From: a virus | DNA: 32,986 nucleotides | IMG/VR virus record: IMGVR_UViG_3300027770_000018 | Span: 1 to 32,986 of that record | Direction: 5' to 3' (one strand) | Part shown: positions 5,731-13,344 of the stretch, in pieces | Numbering within the stretch: the stretch's first letter is position 1 | Layout of the letters: every line of letters begins with the position of its first letter | Position numbers and translations under genes: made by a program | The notes under the pieces: model-generated | Databases searched by the model: none | Told to the model about the DNA's origin: nothing | What the model saw: only the letters and a program-made list of their open reading frames with translations

Positions 5731-5955
5731 TTATTTTTCTTTCTTTAAAAATTCATCATTAGAATTTGTAAGCAAGTTTTTCATAATGTAAGCAAGTGCA
5801 GCAGAAGCAGCAGCAGTTGAAATTTGTTTCCAATCAAAGATTAATGTTCCAGTTTGAACAGTATTATAAGCTACCGTGATTACTGCTGTAATTACAGCAA
5901 CGATTAATCCCTTTAAAAAATCTGTTTTGTTTAAAGTAAAAATTGATGAATTCAT
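5731..5955 (-). CDS. Holin candidate, two membrane spans
   Basis: This 74-residue protein has two predicted spans: FLKGLIVAVITAVITVAY (about 14-31) and ISTAAASAALAYIMKNLL (about 45-62), with a lysine/glutamate-rich C-terminal tail. Small size, two spans, a charged end and position upstream of the endolysin suit a holin, which would open the inner membrane so that the signal-less lysozyme can reach the wall. The N-terminal FTLNKTDFLKGL resembles putative holins of Bacteroidetes phages. It directly abuts the next gene, and a second two-span protein sits immediately upstream, so the pair may be holin and antiholin. Confidence 0.65.
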   Translation of the reverse strand: MNSSIFTLNKTDFLKGLIVAVITAVITVAYNTVQTGTLIFDWKQISTAAASAALAYIMKNLLTNSNDEFLKKEK

Positions 5956-5956
5956 T

Positions 5957-6145
5957 TTATTTTATTTTTTTTGTTGCGAAATAATAATACCTGATTGCGA
6001 ATATACCTGATGCTATTGCAATAATTGAACCAGCAAGTGTGAAATATGGCTGAACATCAGATGCAGTAATTAAACAAATGGATGCTGATGTTAGACTAAT
6101 AACACTACTTAATGCAGCTAAAAAAGGATGCGTATTTTGTTCCAT
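5957..6145 (-). CDS. Small two-span membrane protein (holin or antiholin candidate)
   Basis: This 62-residue protein has two hydrophobic segments, FLAALSSVISLTSASICLITA (about 8-28) and YFTLAGSIIAIASGIFAIRYYYF (about 34-56), and a short basic end (ATKKIK). With the neighbouring 74-residue protein it forms a pair of small membrane proteins between the tail fibre region and the lysis genes. Holin/antiholin pairing is a reasonable inference; which protein plays which part cannot be told from sequence. It lies one base from the gene on each side. Confidence 0.6.
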   Translation of the reverse strand: MEQNTHPFLAALSSVISLTSASICLITASDVQPYFTLAGSIIAIASGIFAIRYYYFATKKIK

Positions 6146-6146
6146 T

Positions 6147-6410
6147 TTAATCTAATAATATTAATGATAATTTTGTTGCTGCGATTGAATACGCCTCACT
6201 ATTGATATCAGATGCTTCACCCCAAGTCTGATATTCTTCGCCATCAATAGTCAAGTTTCCTTGTGCTAATTGCGTTCCATCTTCAGTTAATAATTGATAG
6301 TAAAGTGTTGCTGAAGTGTCAAGATTATCATTGATAATAGTTAATGATAATTGTGTTGCTTGGGAATTAACACCATTTGCCCAAATTGATACTGGTTGAA
6401 TTGCTTTCAT
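6147..6410 (-). CDS. Small fibre-associated structural protein (unknown function)
   Basis: This 87-residue protein starts MKAIQPVSIWANG and reads as a compact beta-sandwich: QATQLSLTIINDNLDTSATLYYQLL, then TQLAQGNLTIDGEEYQTWG and a final helix/strand (EAYSIAATKLSLILL). I recall similar short proteins next to tail fibre genes in Bacteroidetes phages, where they are annotated only as hypothetical or structural. A role as fibre cap, chaperone or decoration is possible. It lies 5 bp after the long fibre gene and shares its codon character. Confidence 0.65.
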   Translation of the reverse strand: MKAIQPVSIWANGVNSQATQLSLTIINDNLDTSATLYYQLLTEDGTQLAQGNLTIDGEEYQTWGEASDINSEAYSIAATKLSLILLD

Positions 6411-6415
6411 ATATT

Positions 6416-9019
6416 TTAATTTATTACGAAAAATCCGATTGATGTTTCTGCTGTTGTTGCAGCACCTAAATTTATTACAAATGAACCAGCAGCTGGTACT
6501 ACGTTCTTAATCGTTGCAGTAGCATCATTTGTTCTTATAACTGCATAAACTATTGATGTAGCTGATACAAGTGAATTGGTTACTGTTACTGTTGTTCCAG
6601 CAGCAGCAATGTTTACTGTTCCACTTGCTTTGTTTATTGTCTGATTTCCAGTTGTACCTGATGCTGTGTTGGTTGGATTAAAGTTCAATGCACCTTGCAC
6701 TCTTGCAGTACCATTTACATCAAATCTATACCCAGCGTCTGTGTTAGTATTTATCTGCACATTACCATTGCCTTTTATTTGCATTTGGTAAGTTGAATTA
6801 GTGCCAAAAGTTGAAAATGTTATATCTTGAGCAGAACCAGTTCCAGATGTGTTTGCACCAAATGATAATCTTTGCTGGTCAACAGAACCCAATGAAACTG
6901 AATTTGCTTGTGCAGCAATAATATAATTTGATGGATAGTATGATACTTGACCAACATAAGTACCAGCAGCATTTCTTAATAGCATTCCAGTAATTGCAGT
7001 TGTGCCAGAATTAGTATTTTGCAATACCATTCCTTGTATATATGAATTATCAGAATAACTAACGTGAAGGTTTGTTACTGGTGATGCCGTACCAATTCCC
7101 AAACGATTATTTACTTCATCATATGCTGATGTTCCAAACAACAACTTACCTTTTGTTGCATTACTTGTTGATGATAATGTAAGGGAATTACTTGCAGCAG
7201 TTCCCCCAACAACAGACTGCCCACCACTTACACCAGTAGATAGATTATTTGTAACTGTTCCTGATGAATTAGTAAGACCTGTTGAGAATGTGTAAGATGT
7301 TCCACTTCCCACACTATCTTTAATAGCATAACGTGTACTGCCTATATTAAATATTATTGAATCCTTTCCTACTGTTCTGGAAATGTTGTTAACGAATCTA
7401 TTGGTAGTGTCTATCTTGCGTAGGTACGGTGTAAGCATTGTTGCAGTGTCTGTATATTTAACACGCAAATCTATTCTTGATGAAAGGGAAACCGTGTCAG
7501 ATGCACCTAACTTGCTATTAAATGTACTCCAGTTAGCTGATGATAATGCACCACGATTAGTGGCAGATGCAGTAGGTAAGTTAAACTTATGTGTTGTTCC
7601 AGTAGAAACTATTTTAAAATCTGTACTATCTGTTCCAGTCACCATTGTTTGTGCTGCTCCAGTTAGGGAATTTATAGCAGTAATTCCCGTACCAGCCATT
7701 ATACCTGATTGCTGTGTTACAGTCATAATAACTGAAGCTGCTGATGGTGGGGGACTACCAGCAGCATAAAATTGCATTGTAACATTTGCAGCATTAGTTG
7801 TACTCCACATTAATTCATAATACTGCCCAGCTACTACACTAAGCACATAATTCCACCCTGTTATTAAATGCCCTTCATTACCTGCACCTGCTGATTTTCT
7901 TGCAGGTACAGAAATTAATCCAGCACTACCTGCAACATCTGTTCCATTTAATCTTAACCATACTGTTATATCGTGTTGAGCATTATCAGCATTTTGAAAT
8001 TGACTACTAAATTGCAGATTGTATACTCCAGTATTTGCAAATGTTATTCTTGTTAGATTAGTTCCATTACTAACTACAGATACACCATTGGATAAATCTA
8101 TAGTTCTAAATATCATAGCATATCCTGTATTAGATACAGCAGCAGTTTGTGTAACATTATCTTGCCAAGCACCATAATAACCTACTGGTGCTGGATTAGT
8201 TCCAACACTATCTTTTATAGCGTAACGTGTTGAACCTATAAAGAATATGATTGAATCTTTGCCTGATGTTCTTGTTATATTATTTACAAATCTATTTGAA
8301 GTATCAATTACGCTATATCTAACATTATCTAATGTAGCAAGTGTATCTGTTCTATTACTATAACCAACTGGCATATAAGCAATATAATCAGTAGCAAATG
8401 GAGTTCTTGTATGAAATGCTAATTTAGCACTTTGACCATTTAAAAATTTAACTATTTTTAATCCACTTGTATCTAAATCAATTGAACTACTTAAATCATT
8501 ATTATATATATTAAATGATTTAGAATTAATATTTATTCCTTTACCAAATTGTCCAGTTTGTTCAACTCTTAATTTTACATCATCATTTTCAAAACCTATG
8601 TATGATGTTCTATTGATTATATCTTCATTTCCAATAAAATAAAAAGGATAATTGCCACTAGTACCAGCAATTTCTTTATTTAATTCAACAATAGCATATC
8701 CATTGTCATAAGTGTTTCCAACAGTTGCCACATCTTGAAGTGATGGCGTTGCGCCACCACCTGAAACTTCTGACCAAGTTAATGTCTTTGGATTGTAAGT
8801 ATAAAATTTATTATTGCATGAATCAAATGCAATTGCTGCTTTCTTATTTACTGACACAACAGATTTTAATGTTGGTACACCACACACAGTTGGAATCTGC
8901 AATGTAGAATCAAATGCCATACGATTAGCACGATAACCATATTGTGGCATTTCCTGATAAATCTGCGTAAAACCTGAAAAGAAAAAAAACAAAAATAAAA
9001 CTGATAAAATGTATTTCAT
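6416..9019 (-). CDS. Long tail fibre / receptor-binding protein with signal peptide
   Basis: This 867-residue protein is the likely host-recognition fibre. It begins with a Sec-type signal peptide (hydrophobic FLFFFFSGF, likely cut after FTQ near residue 19), unusual for a virion protein. The N-terminal part has the pattern of Bacteroidetes phage fibres (ALTWSEVSGG, SLQDVATVGN). A repeat of about 37 residues occurs twice, near 237-273 and 537-573 (TNRFVNNIxRTxGKDSII, GSTRYAIKDSVG), separated by a beta-sandwich-like domain. Around 635-650 is NRLGIGTASPVTNLHV, a motif common before C-terminal fibre domains. The end is serine/threonine/glycine-rich beta structure. No peptidase or lyase motif is recognised. 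Confidence 0.8.
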   Translation of the reverse strand: MKYILSVLFLFFFFSGFTQIYQEMPQYGYRANRMAFDSTLQIPTVCGVPTLKSVVSVNKKAAIAFDSCNNKFYTYNPKTLTWSEVSGGGATPSLQDVATVGNTYDNGYAIVELNKEIAGTSGNYPFYFIGNEDIINRTSYIGFENDDVKLRVEQTGQFGKGININSKSFNIYNNDLSSSIDLDTSGLKIVKFLNGQSAKLAFHTRTPFATDYIAYMPVGYSNRTDTLATLDNVRYSVIDTSNRFVNNITRTSGKDSIIFFIGSTRYAIKDSVGTNPAPVGYYGAWQDNVTQTAAVSNTGYAMIFRTIDLSNGVSVVSNGTNLTRITFANTGVYNLQFSSQFQNADNAQHDITVWLRLNGTDVAGSAGLISVPARKSAGAGNEGHLITGWNYVLSVVAGQYYELMWSTTNAANVTMQFYAAGSPPPSAASVIMTVTQQSGIMAGTGITAINSLTGAAQTMVTGTDSTDFKIVSTGTTHKFNLPTASATNRGALSSANWSTFNSKLGASDTVSLSSRIDLRVKYTDTATMLTPYLRKIDTTNRFVNNISRTVGKDSIIFNIGSTRYAIKDSVGSGTSYTFSTGLTNSSGTVTNNLSTGVSGGQSVVGGTAASNSLTLSSTSNATKGKLLFGTSAYDEVNNRLGIGTASPVTNLHVSYSDNSYIQGMVLQNTNSGTTAITGMLLRNAAGTYVGQVSYYPSNYIIAAQANSVSLGSVDQQRLSFGANTSGTGSAQDITFSTFGTNSTYQMQIKGNGNVQINTNTDAGYRFDVNGTARVQGALNFNPTNTASGTTGNQTINKASGTVNIAAAGTTVTVTNSLVSATSIVYAVIRTNDATATIKNVVPAAGSFVINLGAATTAETSIGFFVIN

Positions 9020-9021
9020 AT

Positions 9022-9456
9022 TTAAGATTTTGTTGGGAAATCACAAGCGTTAAATTCGCCTTTTGTTGATATGTTAAATGTCATTGTCACGCCTGATAAA
9101 TAATCTTCAAACTTTTCACTAACTGCATTCCAAATTATATTTTCATCTATAACTAATAAACGATTTTGTCTTATTGTTGAAATTATATCACCAGCAATTT
9201 GATGTTGGTCAGAAATTACATCAGTTTCAAATTCACCTTCAACACCACTTTTATCTAAATACCAAAAGGTTATTTGATAAGTTATTTCACGACCTAAATT
9301 AATGTTACCTTGATTGATACCAAATAAAGCAACTGGAAGTATTGGTTGCTCATCCCAAGCCAACCATTCAGTTGGTGTTGCAAATCTTACCGTGTTTATC
9401 ATTGCGTGGCTTTGCAATAGACTTGTCAGATAATTTACTATTTCGTTGTATGTCAT
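9022..9456 (-). CDS. Putative tail terminator/completion protein
   Basis: This 144-residue protein follows the connector and has the size and alternation of tail terminators: an N-terminal helix (YNEIVNYLTSLLQSH), strands such as ITYQITFWYLDKSG, a helix (ISDQHQIAGDIISTIRQN) and final strands (VTMTFNISTKGE). Tail terminators (gpU-like) cap the tail tube at the head end and fix tail length. The assignment rests on size, fold impression and position, not a diagnostic motif. The frame cannot be extended upstream because of a stop at about 9471. Confidence 0.5.
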   Translation of the reverse strand: MTYNEIVNYLTSLLQSHAMINTVRFATPTEWLAWDEQPILPVALFGINQGNINLGREITYQITFWYLDKSGVEGEFETDVISDQHQIAGDIISTIRQNRLLVIDENIIWNAVSEKFEDYLSGVTMTFNISTKGEFNACDFPTKS

Positions 9457-9508
9457 TAAACTTACTTTTTACTTTATCAACATATTCTTTTTTATATCCT
9501 TTACTCAT
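9368..9508 (-). CDS. Possible 46-residue basic protein overlapping the tail terminator gene
   Basis: An ATG at 9508, two bases after the connector stop, opens a 46-codon frame ending in TGA at 9368-9370. The peptide is very basic (SKGYKKEYVDKVKSKFNDIQRNSKLSDKSIAKPRNDKHGK). It fills a 54-bp space in an otherwise gapless region but overlaps the next gene by 89 bp in another frame, which is unusual here. It may be a real small gene or an accident of a leader sequence. Confidence 0.35.
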   Translation of the reverse strand: MSKGYKKEYVDKVKSKFNDIQRNSKLSDKSIAKPRNDKHGKICNTN

Positions 9509-9510
9509 AT

Positions 9511-10302
9511 TTATCTATATAAGAATGAAAATAATTCACCAGCTAAAGCAATGTCACCAGTTGGAAGTGTAACCACCTGACCAACGATTTGAATGTAACC
9601 AGTATTTGAATTTGGTCCATTTGTTATAATTTTAGCCAAACCACCCCTACTTGCAACCAAACATTCTCGACCACCTAACGCTGCAACATTGAATGTTGTT
9701 TCATTACCTACTGCCGTATAATATGCAATTGCTGGTGATGTGTAACCTGATGATGAATTTACGTATCTTGGATTTGCACTTACGTAATTATCACCTAAAT
9801 AAATGGGACAACTGTACGCTTTTTCTTCAGGGAATATTACATCGAATCCACTTCCAGTATTAATATATTCATAAAACAAAGTATAGTTTTCTTGCAGATA
9901 CTTAATCAATCTTGTTTTGTAAAATTCAGCCATTGAAGTATATTTTGCTTCAATCAATTCTAAATCTGAACGTGATGGTGCAGAAGATTCTTCTGATGTT
10001 TTTTGCAAGAATCCTTTGCTGAATAATTGAAATCCCATAATCATTGGCAGCATTGACATCGTGTACCATATCAAAGCATCTGTAATATATTGGTTAATCA
10101 ATAACTGTTCATTGGCAGTTAGATTATTAGCTGTAATTCCATCTTGCAAACGCTGGTATAACTTACTTCCAAGTGCTGGTTGAATATGAATATCAGCAGC
10201 TACTTTAATCATTGGAAACAACTGTTTACCATCAATGTTATTAGATGCACCAGTTCTTGATTTAAATGTTTCTTCAGTAAGAAAAAGAATATTTTTGCTC
10301 AT
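9511..10302 (-). CDS. Head-tail connector (adaptor) with C-terminal beta domain
   Basis: Residues 1 to about 165 of this 263-residue protein are helical, with IQPALGSKLYQRLQDGI (about 37-53) and a helix ending KTRLIKYLQENY, the pattern of gp6-like head completion/connector proteins in Bacteroidetes phages. Residues about 190-263 are a glycine-rich beta domain (TTFNVAALGGRECLVASRGGLAKIITNG to GELFSFLYR) that I recall as an appended virion domain of unknown role. It follows the portal by one base. The connector would sit under the portal and receive the tail. Confidence 0.65.
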   Translation of the reverse strand: MSKNILFLTEETFKSRTGASNNIDGKQLFPMIKVAADIHIQPALGSKLYQRLQDGITANNLTANEQLLINQYITDALIWYTMSMLPMIMGFQLFSKGFLQKTSEESSAPSRSDLELIEAKYTSMAEFYKTRLIKYLQENYTLFYEYINTGSGFDVIFPEEKAYSCPIYLGDNYVSANPRYVNSSSGYTSPAIAYYTAVGNETTFNVAALGGRECLVASRGGLAKIITNGPNSNTGYIQIVGQVVTLPTGDIALAGELFSFLYR

Positions 10303-10303
10303 A

Positions 10304-12289
10304 CTATTTTTTTGTTACAAGATGACTAACCCATTCGTGTCTGCATTGTGTTGAATGTATACCGTTTGGCATTGTCCACCAACCACCACATCTATCAAAT
10401 ACACTATAACCCAAACGCAAAGAAATCTGTTCGATGTCTGAACGTGTCCACATTCTTGTTCTACTTAATGCCAACATTCTTTCGCAAAATGGTCTTGAAG
10501 GTTTACCATTATCAGCAACACGCCATTCATATGAATAAGCAATAAATACTCTTGTAGTTTTTGCATTCTTACCACCTAATTCAGATACTGGTTTTACAAC
10601 TTCATATTTTGGTGCTGCATTGATTTTAGAAGGTATTATATTTATTACTTTTGTTTCAGATAGTTTTTTAATAATATCATTAACAACAGTAACTGCCAAC
10701 TTTAAAGATTTAGCAATAACTTCAGGTGTAATATTCTTATCCTTTGTAATCAAATCAAGAACATTTGCTTCATTCTGATTTAAATCCATTGCAAATTTAG
10801 AAACAACAGATTCTGATTTATGAAATTGATAATCATTTCTATCAACACCACATTGTTCAAATTCCAAAACAATCCTTTCTTCTTCTGACATTGAAAATTT
10901 CTGAATCTCAAATTCTGTAATTGGTGAATCATCAATACCAAGAAAAACATTTACATCATCATCAGTAAAATTAAATCCATTCTTCAACATCAATGATGCT
11001 TGTGATTTATTTAGTTTTCCGTTTGAGAACTGCCTAACAATACGCATTACATTTTGATATTGTCTGCCTGATAGATTCTTGATAGCATCGTTTGATTGCA
11101 TAGGTGTAACAACAGCAATATCATTAGTAACTGCAACATTACCATCAGAAGTAACTTCTGTTGACTGCAATGGTTCTTTGCCCATCAAAGAACGAATTTC
11201 ATCTTGCGTTAAATTCGCCACCATTACATTTTCGCTGAATTCAAATTTTAAAGGTTCTACTGGCTGAATAGTTAATTCGCCAACGTGACCTGATAGATTC
11301 CAAAACTTCGTAAAAATCTCATTATAAAGCAATTGCCTTTCTTGGCAATAAACATTGTTAAAAATCTCATACGCATCCCTGATTTCATTTCTTGCACCAA
11401 GTTGACCTTCTGTTTTAATTCCAAAAAGTGTAGGTGAAACAATCTGATGCGATGCAAATATTTCTTGTTGAATCAGATTATTTACATTCGTAAAATCTTC
11501 TTTAGTTAATGTAGTTGTGGCAAGTGGAATAATTTCAGCAGCATTGTCTTTTGACTTATTAAACATTATCACAACACGCTTTCCTGCATCACCAGTAAAC
11601 TTCTTTAACAATCCACGTTCAACTTCACCTTTATGTTCTTCATTAATTGGGTCACCATTATTTAAATTGATTAATGTACTGCCAACAAAAGATTGTTTAG
11701 CCATTCCCAAAATGTGCCGACTAACTTCAATATCCGATTCGATATAGTTTAACCCTTGAAAGTAAACTGGCAAAGGATAGACTTCAAAGGACGGATTGTA
11801 TTCCTTATAATAAAATATCTGACTGCCAAAAGGATTATTCAAATTAAATGCATCATATTCACGCATTTTTTCTTTATAATCGTTCCAATCATTTTTTAAA
11901 TAAAATTTCTGTAAATCTTTTGATGCTCTGACTTTATGAAATTCGATGTGATATATTTCAGAAACTTGCTTTGCACGATTCCAAATAATTTGCAAATAAT
12001 AACCACGATAAAGTTCATCATCTTTTATGCATCTTCTTAATACACTATTCCAAGTTTCACCAGCAGAATTAATTATTGATTTTTCTTCAAACCCTTTGCC
12101 ATAAATGTAATTGCATTTGCTCTTAACAATTGCACCGTGTTTTGGTGAATTATTATAAAGACTTAACAAATATTTTGGATAGTCATTGTCTTTGCCATAT
12201 TCAACATATCCCTTTCCTTTCTTTTCAGTAAAGACTGGCTGTTGAGCTTGGTCAAATTGTAATACGATGTGTTGGTAATTATTAGCCAT
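10304..12289 (-). CDS. Portal protein with winged-helix and MuF-like C-terminal extension
   Basis: The portal forms the dodecameric DNA gate of the capsid. Residues 1 to about 380 carry the portal part: an N-terminal DNDYPKYLLSLYNNSPKHGAIV, core strands and helices, and the FASHQIVSPTLFGIKTEGQLG segment typical of Bacteroidetes portals. About 504-555 (EANVLDLITKDKNITPEVIAKSLKL) reads as a winged helix-turn-helix. About 581-661 is a MuF-like end with conserved FCERMLALSR, RSDIEQIS, CGGWW and QCRHEW residues. At 661 residues it is a fusion of functions usually split between two genes. It lies after the capsid genes rather than next to the terminase. Confidence 0.8.
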   Translation of the reverse strand: MANNYQHIVLQFDQAQQPVFTEKKGKGYVEYGKDNDYPKYLLSLYNNSPKHGAIVKSKCNYIYGKGFEEKSIINSAGETWNSVLRRCIKDDELYRGYYLQIIWNRAKQVSEIYHIEFHKVRASKDLQKFYLKNDWNDYKEKMREYDAFNLNNPFGSQIFYYKEYNPSFEVYPLPVYFQGLNYIESDIEVSRHILGMAKQSFVGSTLINLNNGDPINEEHKGEVERGLLKKFTGDAGKRVVIMFNKSKDNAAEIIPLATTTLTKEDFTNVNNLIQQEIFASHQIVSPTLFGIKTEGQLGARNEIRDAYEIFNNVYCQERQLLYNEIFTKFWNLSGHVGELTIQPVEPLKFEFSENVMVANLTQDEIRSLMGKEPLQSTEVTSDGNVAVTNDIAVVTPMQSNDAIKNLSGRQYQNVMRIVRQFSNGKLNKSQASLMLKNGFNFTDDDVNVFLGIDDSPITEFEIQKFSMSEEERIVLEFEQCGVDRNDYQFHKSESVVSKFAMDLNQNEANVLDLITKDKNITPEVIAKSLKLAVTVVNDIIKKLSETKVINIIPSKINAAPKYEVVKPVSELGGKNAKTTRVFIAYSYEWRVADNGKPSRPFCERMLALSRTRMWTRSDIEQISLRLGYSVFDRCGGWWTMPNGIHSTQCRHEWVSHLVTKK

Positions 12290-12303
12290 TTTTGTTACAA
12301 ATA

Positions 12304-12669
12304 TTATCCATTATATGTTACGAAAGTATTCGATTGCCCATTATATTCATCAGGTTCAAATTCTGTGTTGCTTCTTAAATACATAAATCCTGATTCAAGT
12401 AATGGTGTGTTAGGTGTGCCACCTATACTTGCACAGCCATAAATTTTATAATCCCAAAATCCATTGTCTAAAGTAGTGAATTCTGTGTTTACGTTAATAC
12501 TGAATTTCTGATATCTTTCCGTTGTAGAAATATTTGTTTTCCAAATTTCTTTTACATCTTTTGTTACACGATTTGTAAATATAAATTTAAAAATAGTAAT
12601 TACCAATTCAGTATTTTCTGAAGGTGTAACGTAAATGTAATTGGTTGTATTTCGTGTAAGTATTATCAT
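12304..12669 (-). CDS. Beta-rich virion-associated protein, unknown function
   Basis: This 121-residue protein is predicted all-beta: ILTRNTTNYIYVTPSEN, TIFKFIFTNRVTKDVKEIW, RYQKFSINVNTEF, GFWDYKIYGCA and a LLESGFMYLR element close to the end. The pattern matches a family repeatedly found among head and tail genes of Bacteroidetes phages, annotated only as hypothetical or structural. It stands alone between a terminator (12675-12707) and the portal gene, 14 bp upstream of the latter. A head decoration or connector role is possible. Confidence 0.65.
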   Translation of the reverse strand: MIILTRNTTNYIYVTPSENTELVITIFKFIFTNRVTKDVKEIWKTNISTTERYQKFSINVNTEFTTLDNGFWDYKIYGCASIGGTPNTPLLESGFMYLRSNTEFEPDEYNGQSNTFVTYNG

Positions 12670-12674
12670 AATCT

Positions 12675-12707
12675 AAAAAACCACCAACTGAATTGGTTGG
12701 TGGTTTT
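12675..12707 (-). terminator. Terminator after the probable tail tube gene
   Basis: AAAACCACCAA (12677-12687) and TTGGTGGTTTT (12697-12707) are perfect complements, with one more C-G pair around a 7-nt loop. A-tracts on the left and T-tracts on the right make the element usable from either strand. On the minus strand it lies 21 bp beyond the stop at 12728 and ends in six T. Confidence 0.85.
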
Positions 12708-12727
12708 CTTTTTTGGATTTTAAAGTT

Positions 12728-13267
12728 TTATCCAGCAGTTTCTAAAGTAGCTGCTATTGCATCAGGAACTATTAAAAAATCTTCTCTTTCTTGACTTGAA
12801 AAAGTTAACATATAACCATTTCTATCCGCTAATGCTGTTCCACTTCCACCTTCTGAATTATCAAGTGTTAAACCGAATTCTTTACCGAACATCTTATATA
12901 AACCATCACCTTCTTTAACTACGAAAGTAACACGATTTTTTCCAAGTGTTGTAACAATATTTCTGATTGTTGCGTTACGCTGGTTGATTGGGAAAACAAC
13001 TTGATGTGTATAGAAGAATGTTCCATTTTCTTGTGATGATGAAATACCATTGCTTGTTGAAGCAGTTCCACGTGGTACTTCAAACTTCCAAAATCTTTTT
13101 CCAGTATTTTTTGTTAAAGCAGTAACAACACCTGATGCAGATGTTACACGGCTATTTCCTGAAGCATCATACAATGCAGAATTTTCAATTAAGTAAATAG
13201 TTTCAACACCACCTACTGAATCTCTACATTCAATTGCATATCCTGATGTAATTGCACAACTTGGCAT
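12728..13267 (-). CDS. Probable major tail tube protein
   Basis: This 179-residue beta-rich protein starts MPSCAITSGYAIECRDSVGGVETIYLIE, a pattern I associate with abundant virion proteins of Bacteroidetes siphophages. Strands dominate, with FWKFEVPRG, THQVVFPINQRNATIRNIVTTL and VTFVVKEGDGLYKMFGKEFGLTL. It lies directly after the major capsid gene and is bounded by strong terminators on both sides (13292-13327 and 12675-12707), so it can be made in a different amount from its neighbours, as expected for the tube subunit. A capsid decoration protein is the main alternative. Confidence 0.55.
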   Translation of the reverse strand: MPSCAITSGYAIECRDSVGGVETIYLIENSALYDASGNSRVTSASGVVTALTKNTGKRFWKFEVPRGTASTSNGISSSQENGTFFYTHQVVFPINQRNATIRNIVTTLGKNRVTFVVKEGDGLYKMFGKEFGLTLDNSEGGSGTALADRNGYMLTFSSQEREDFLIVPDAIAATLETAG

Positions 13268-13291
13268 ATTTATATTTTTAAATTTTTATTT

Positions 13292-13327
13292 AAAAAAAAT
13301 GGTGGTGTATATTTCACCACCATTTTT
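13292..13327 (-). terminator. Terminator after the major capsid gene
   Basis: The arms AAAAATGGTGGTG (13295-13307) and CACCACCATTTTT (13315-13327) pair perfectly over 13 positions around a 7-nt loop; the A-tract 13292-13299 gives a U-run on the minus-strand transcript. It lies 18 bp past the capsid stop. The stem is strong and, like the 12675 element, is symmetric enough to work on both strands. Confidence 0.85.
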
Positions 13328-13344
13328 ATTTATTAAACCAATTT

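Noticed and set aside
7383-7769. 128-codon plus-strand frame inside the fibre gene
   Set aside because: Antisense shadow caused by the regular codon bias of the serine/threonine-rich fibre; no recognisable protein features.
11272-11457. Minus-strand frame inside the portal gene
   Set aside because: Fully contained in the portal coding sequence in another frame with no start signal or protein pattern.
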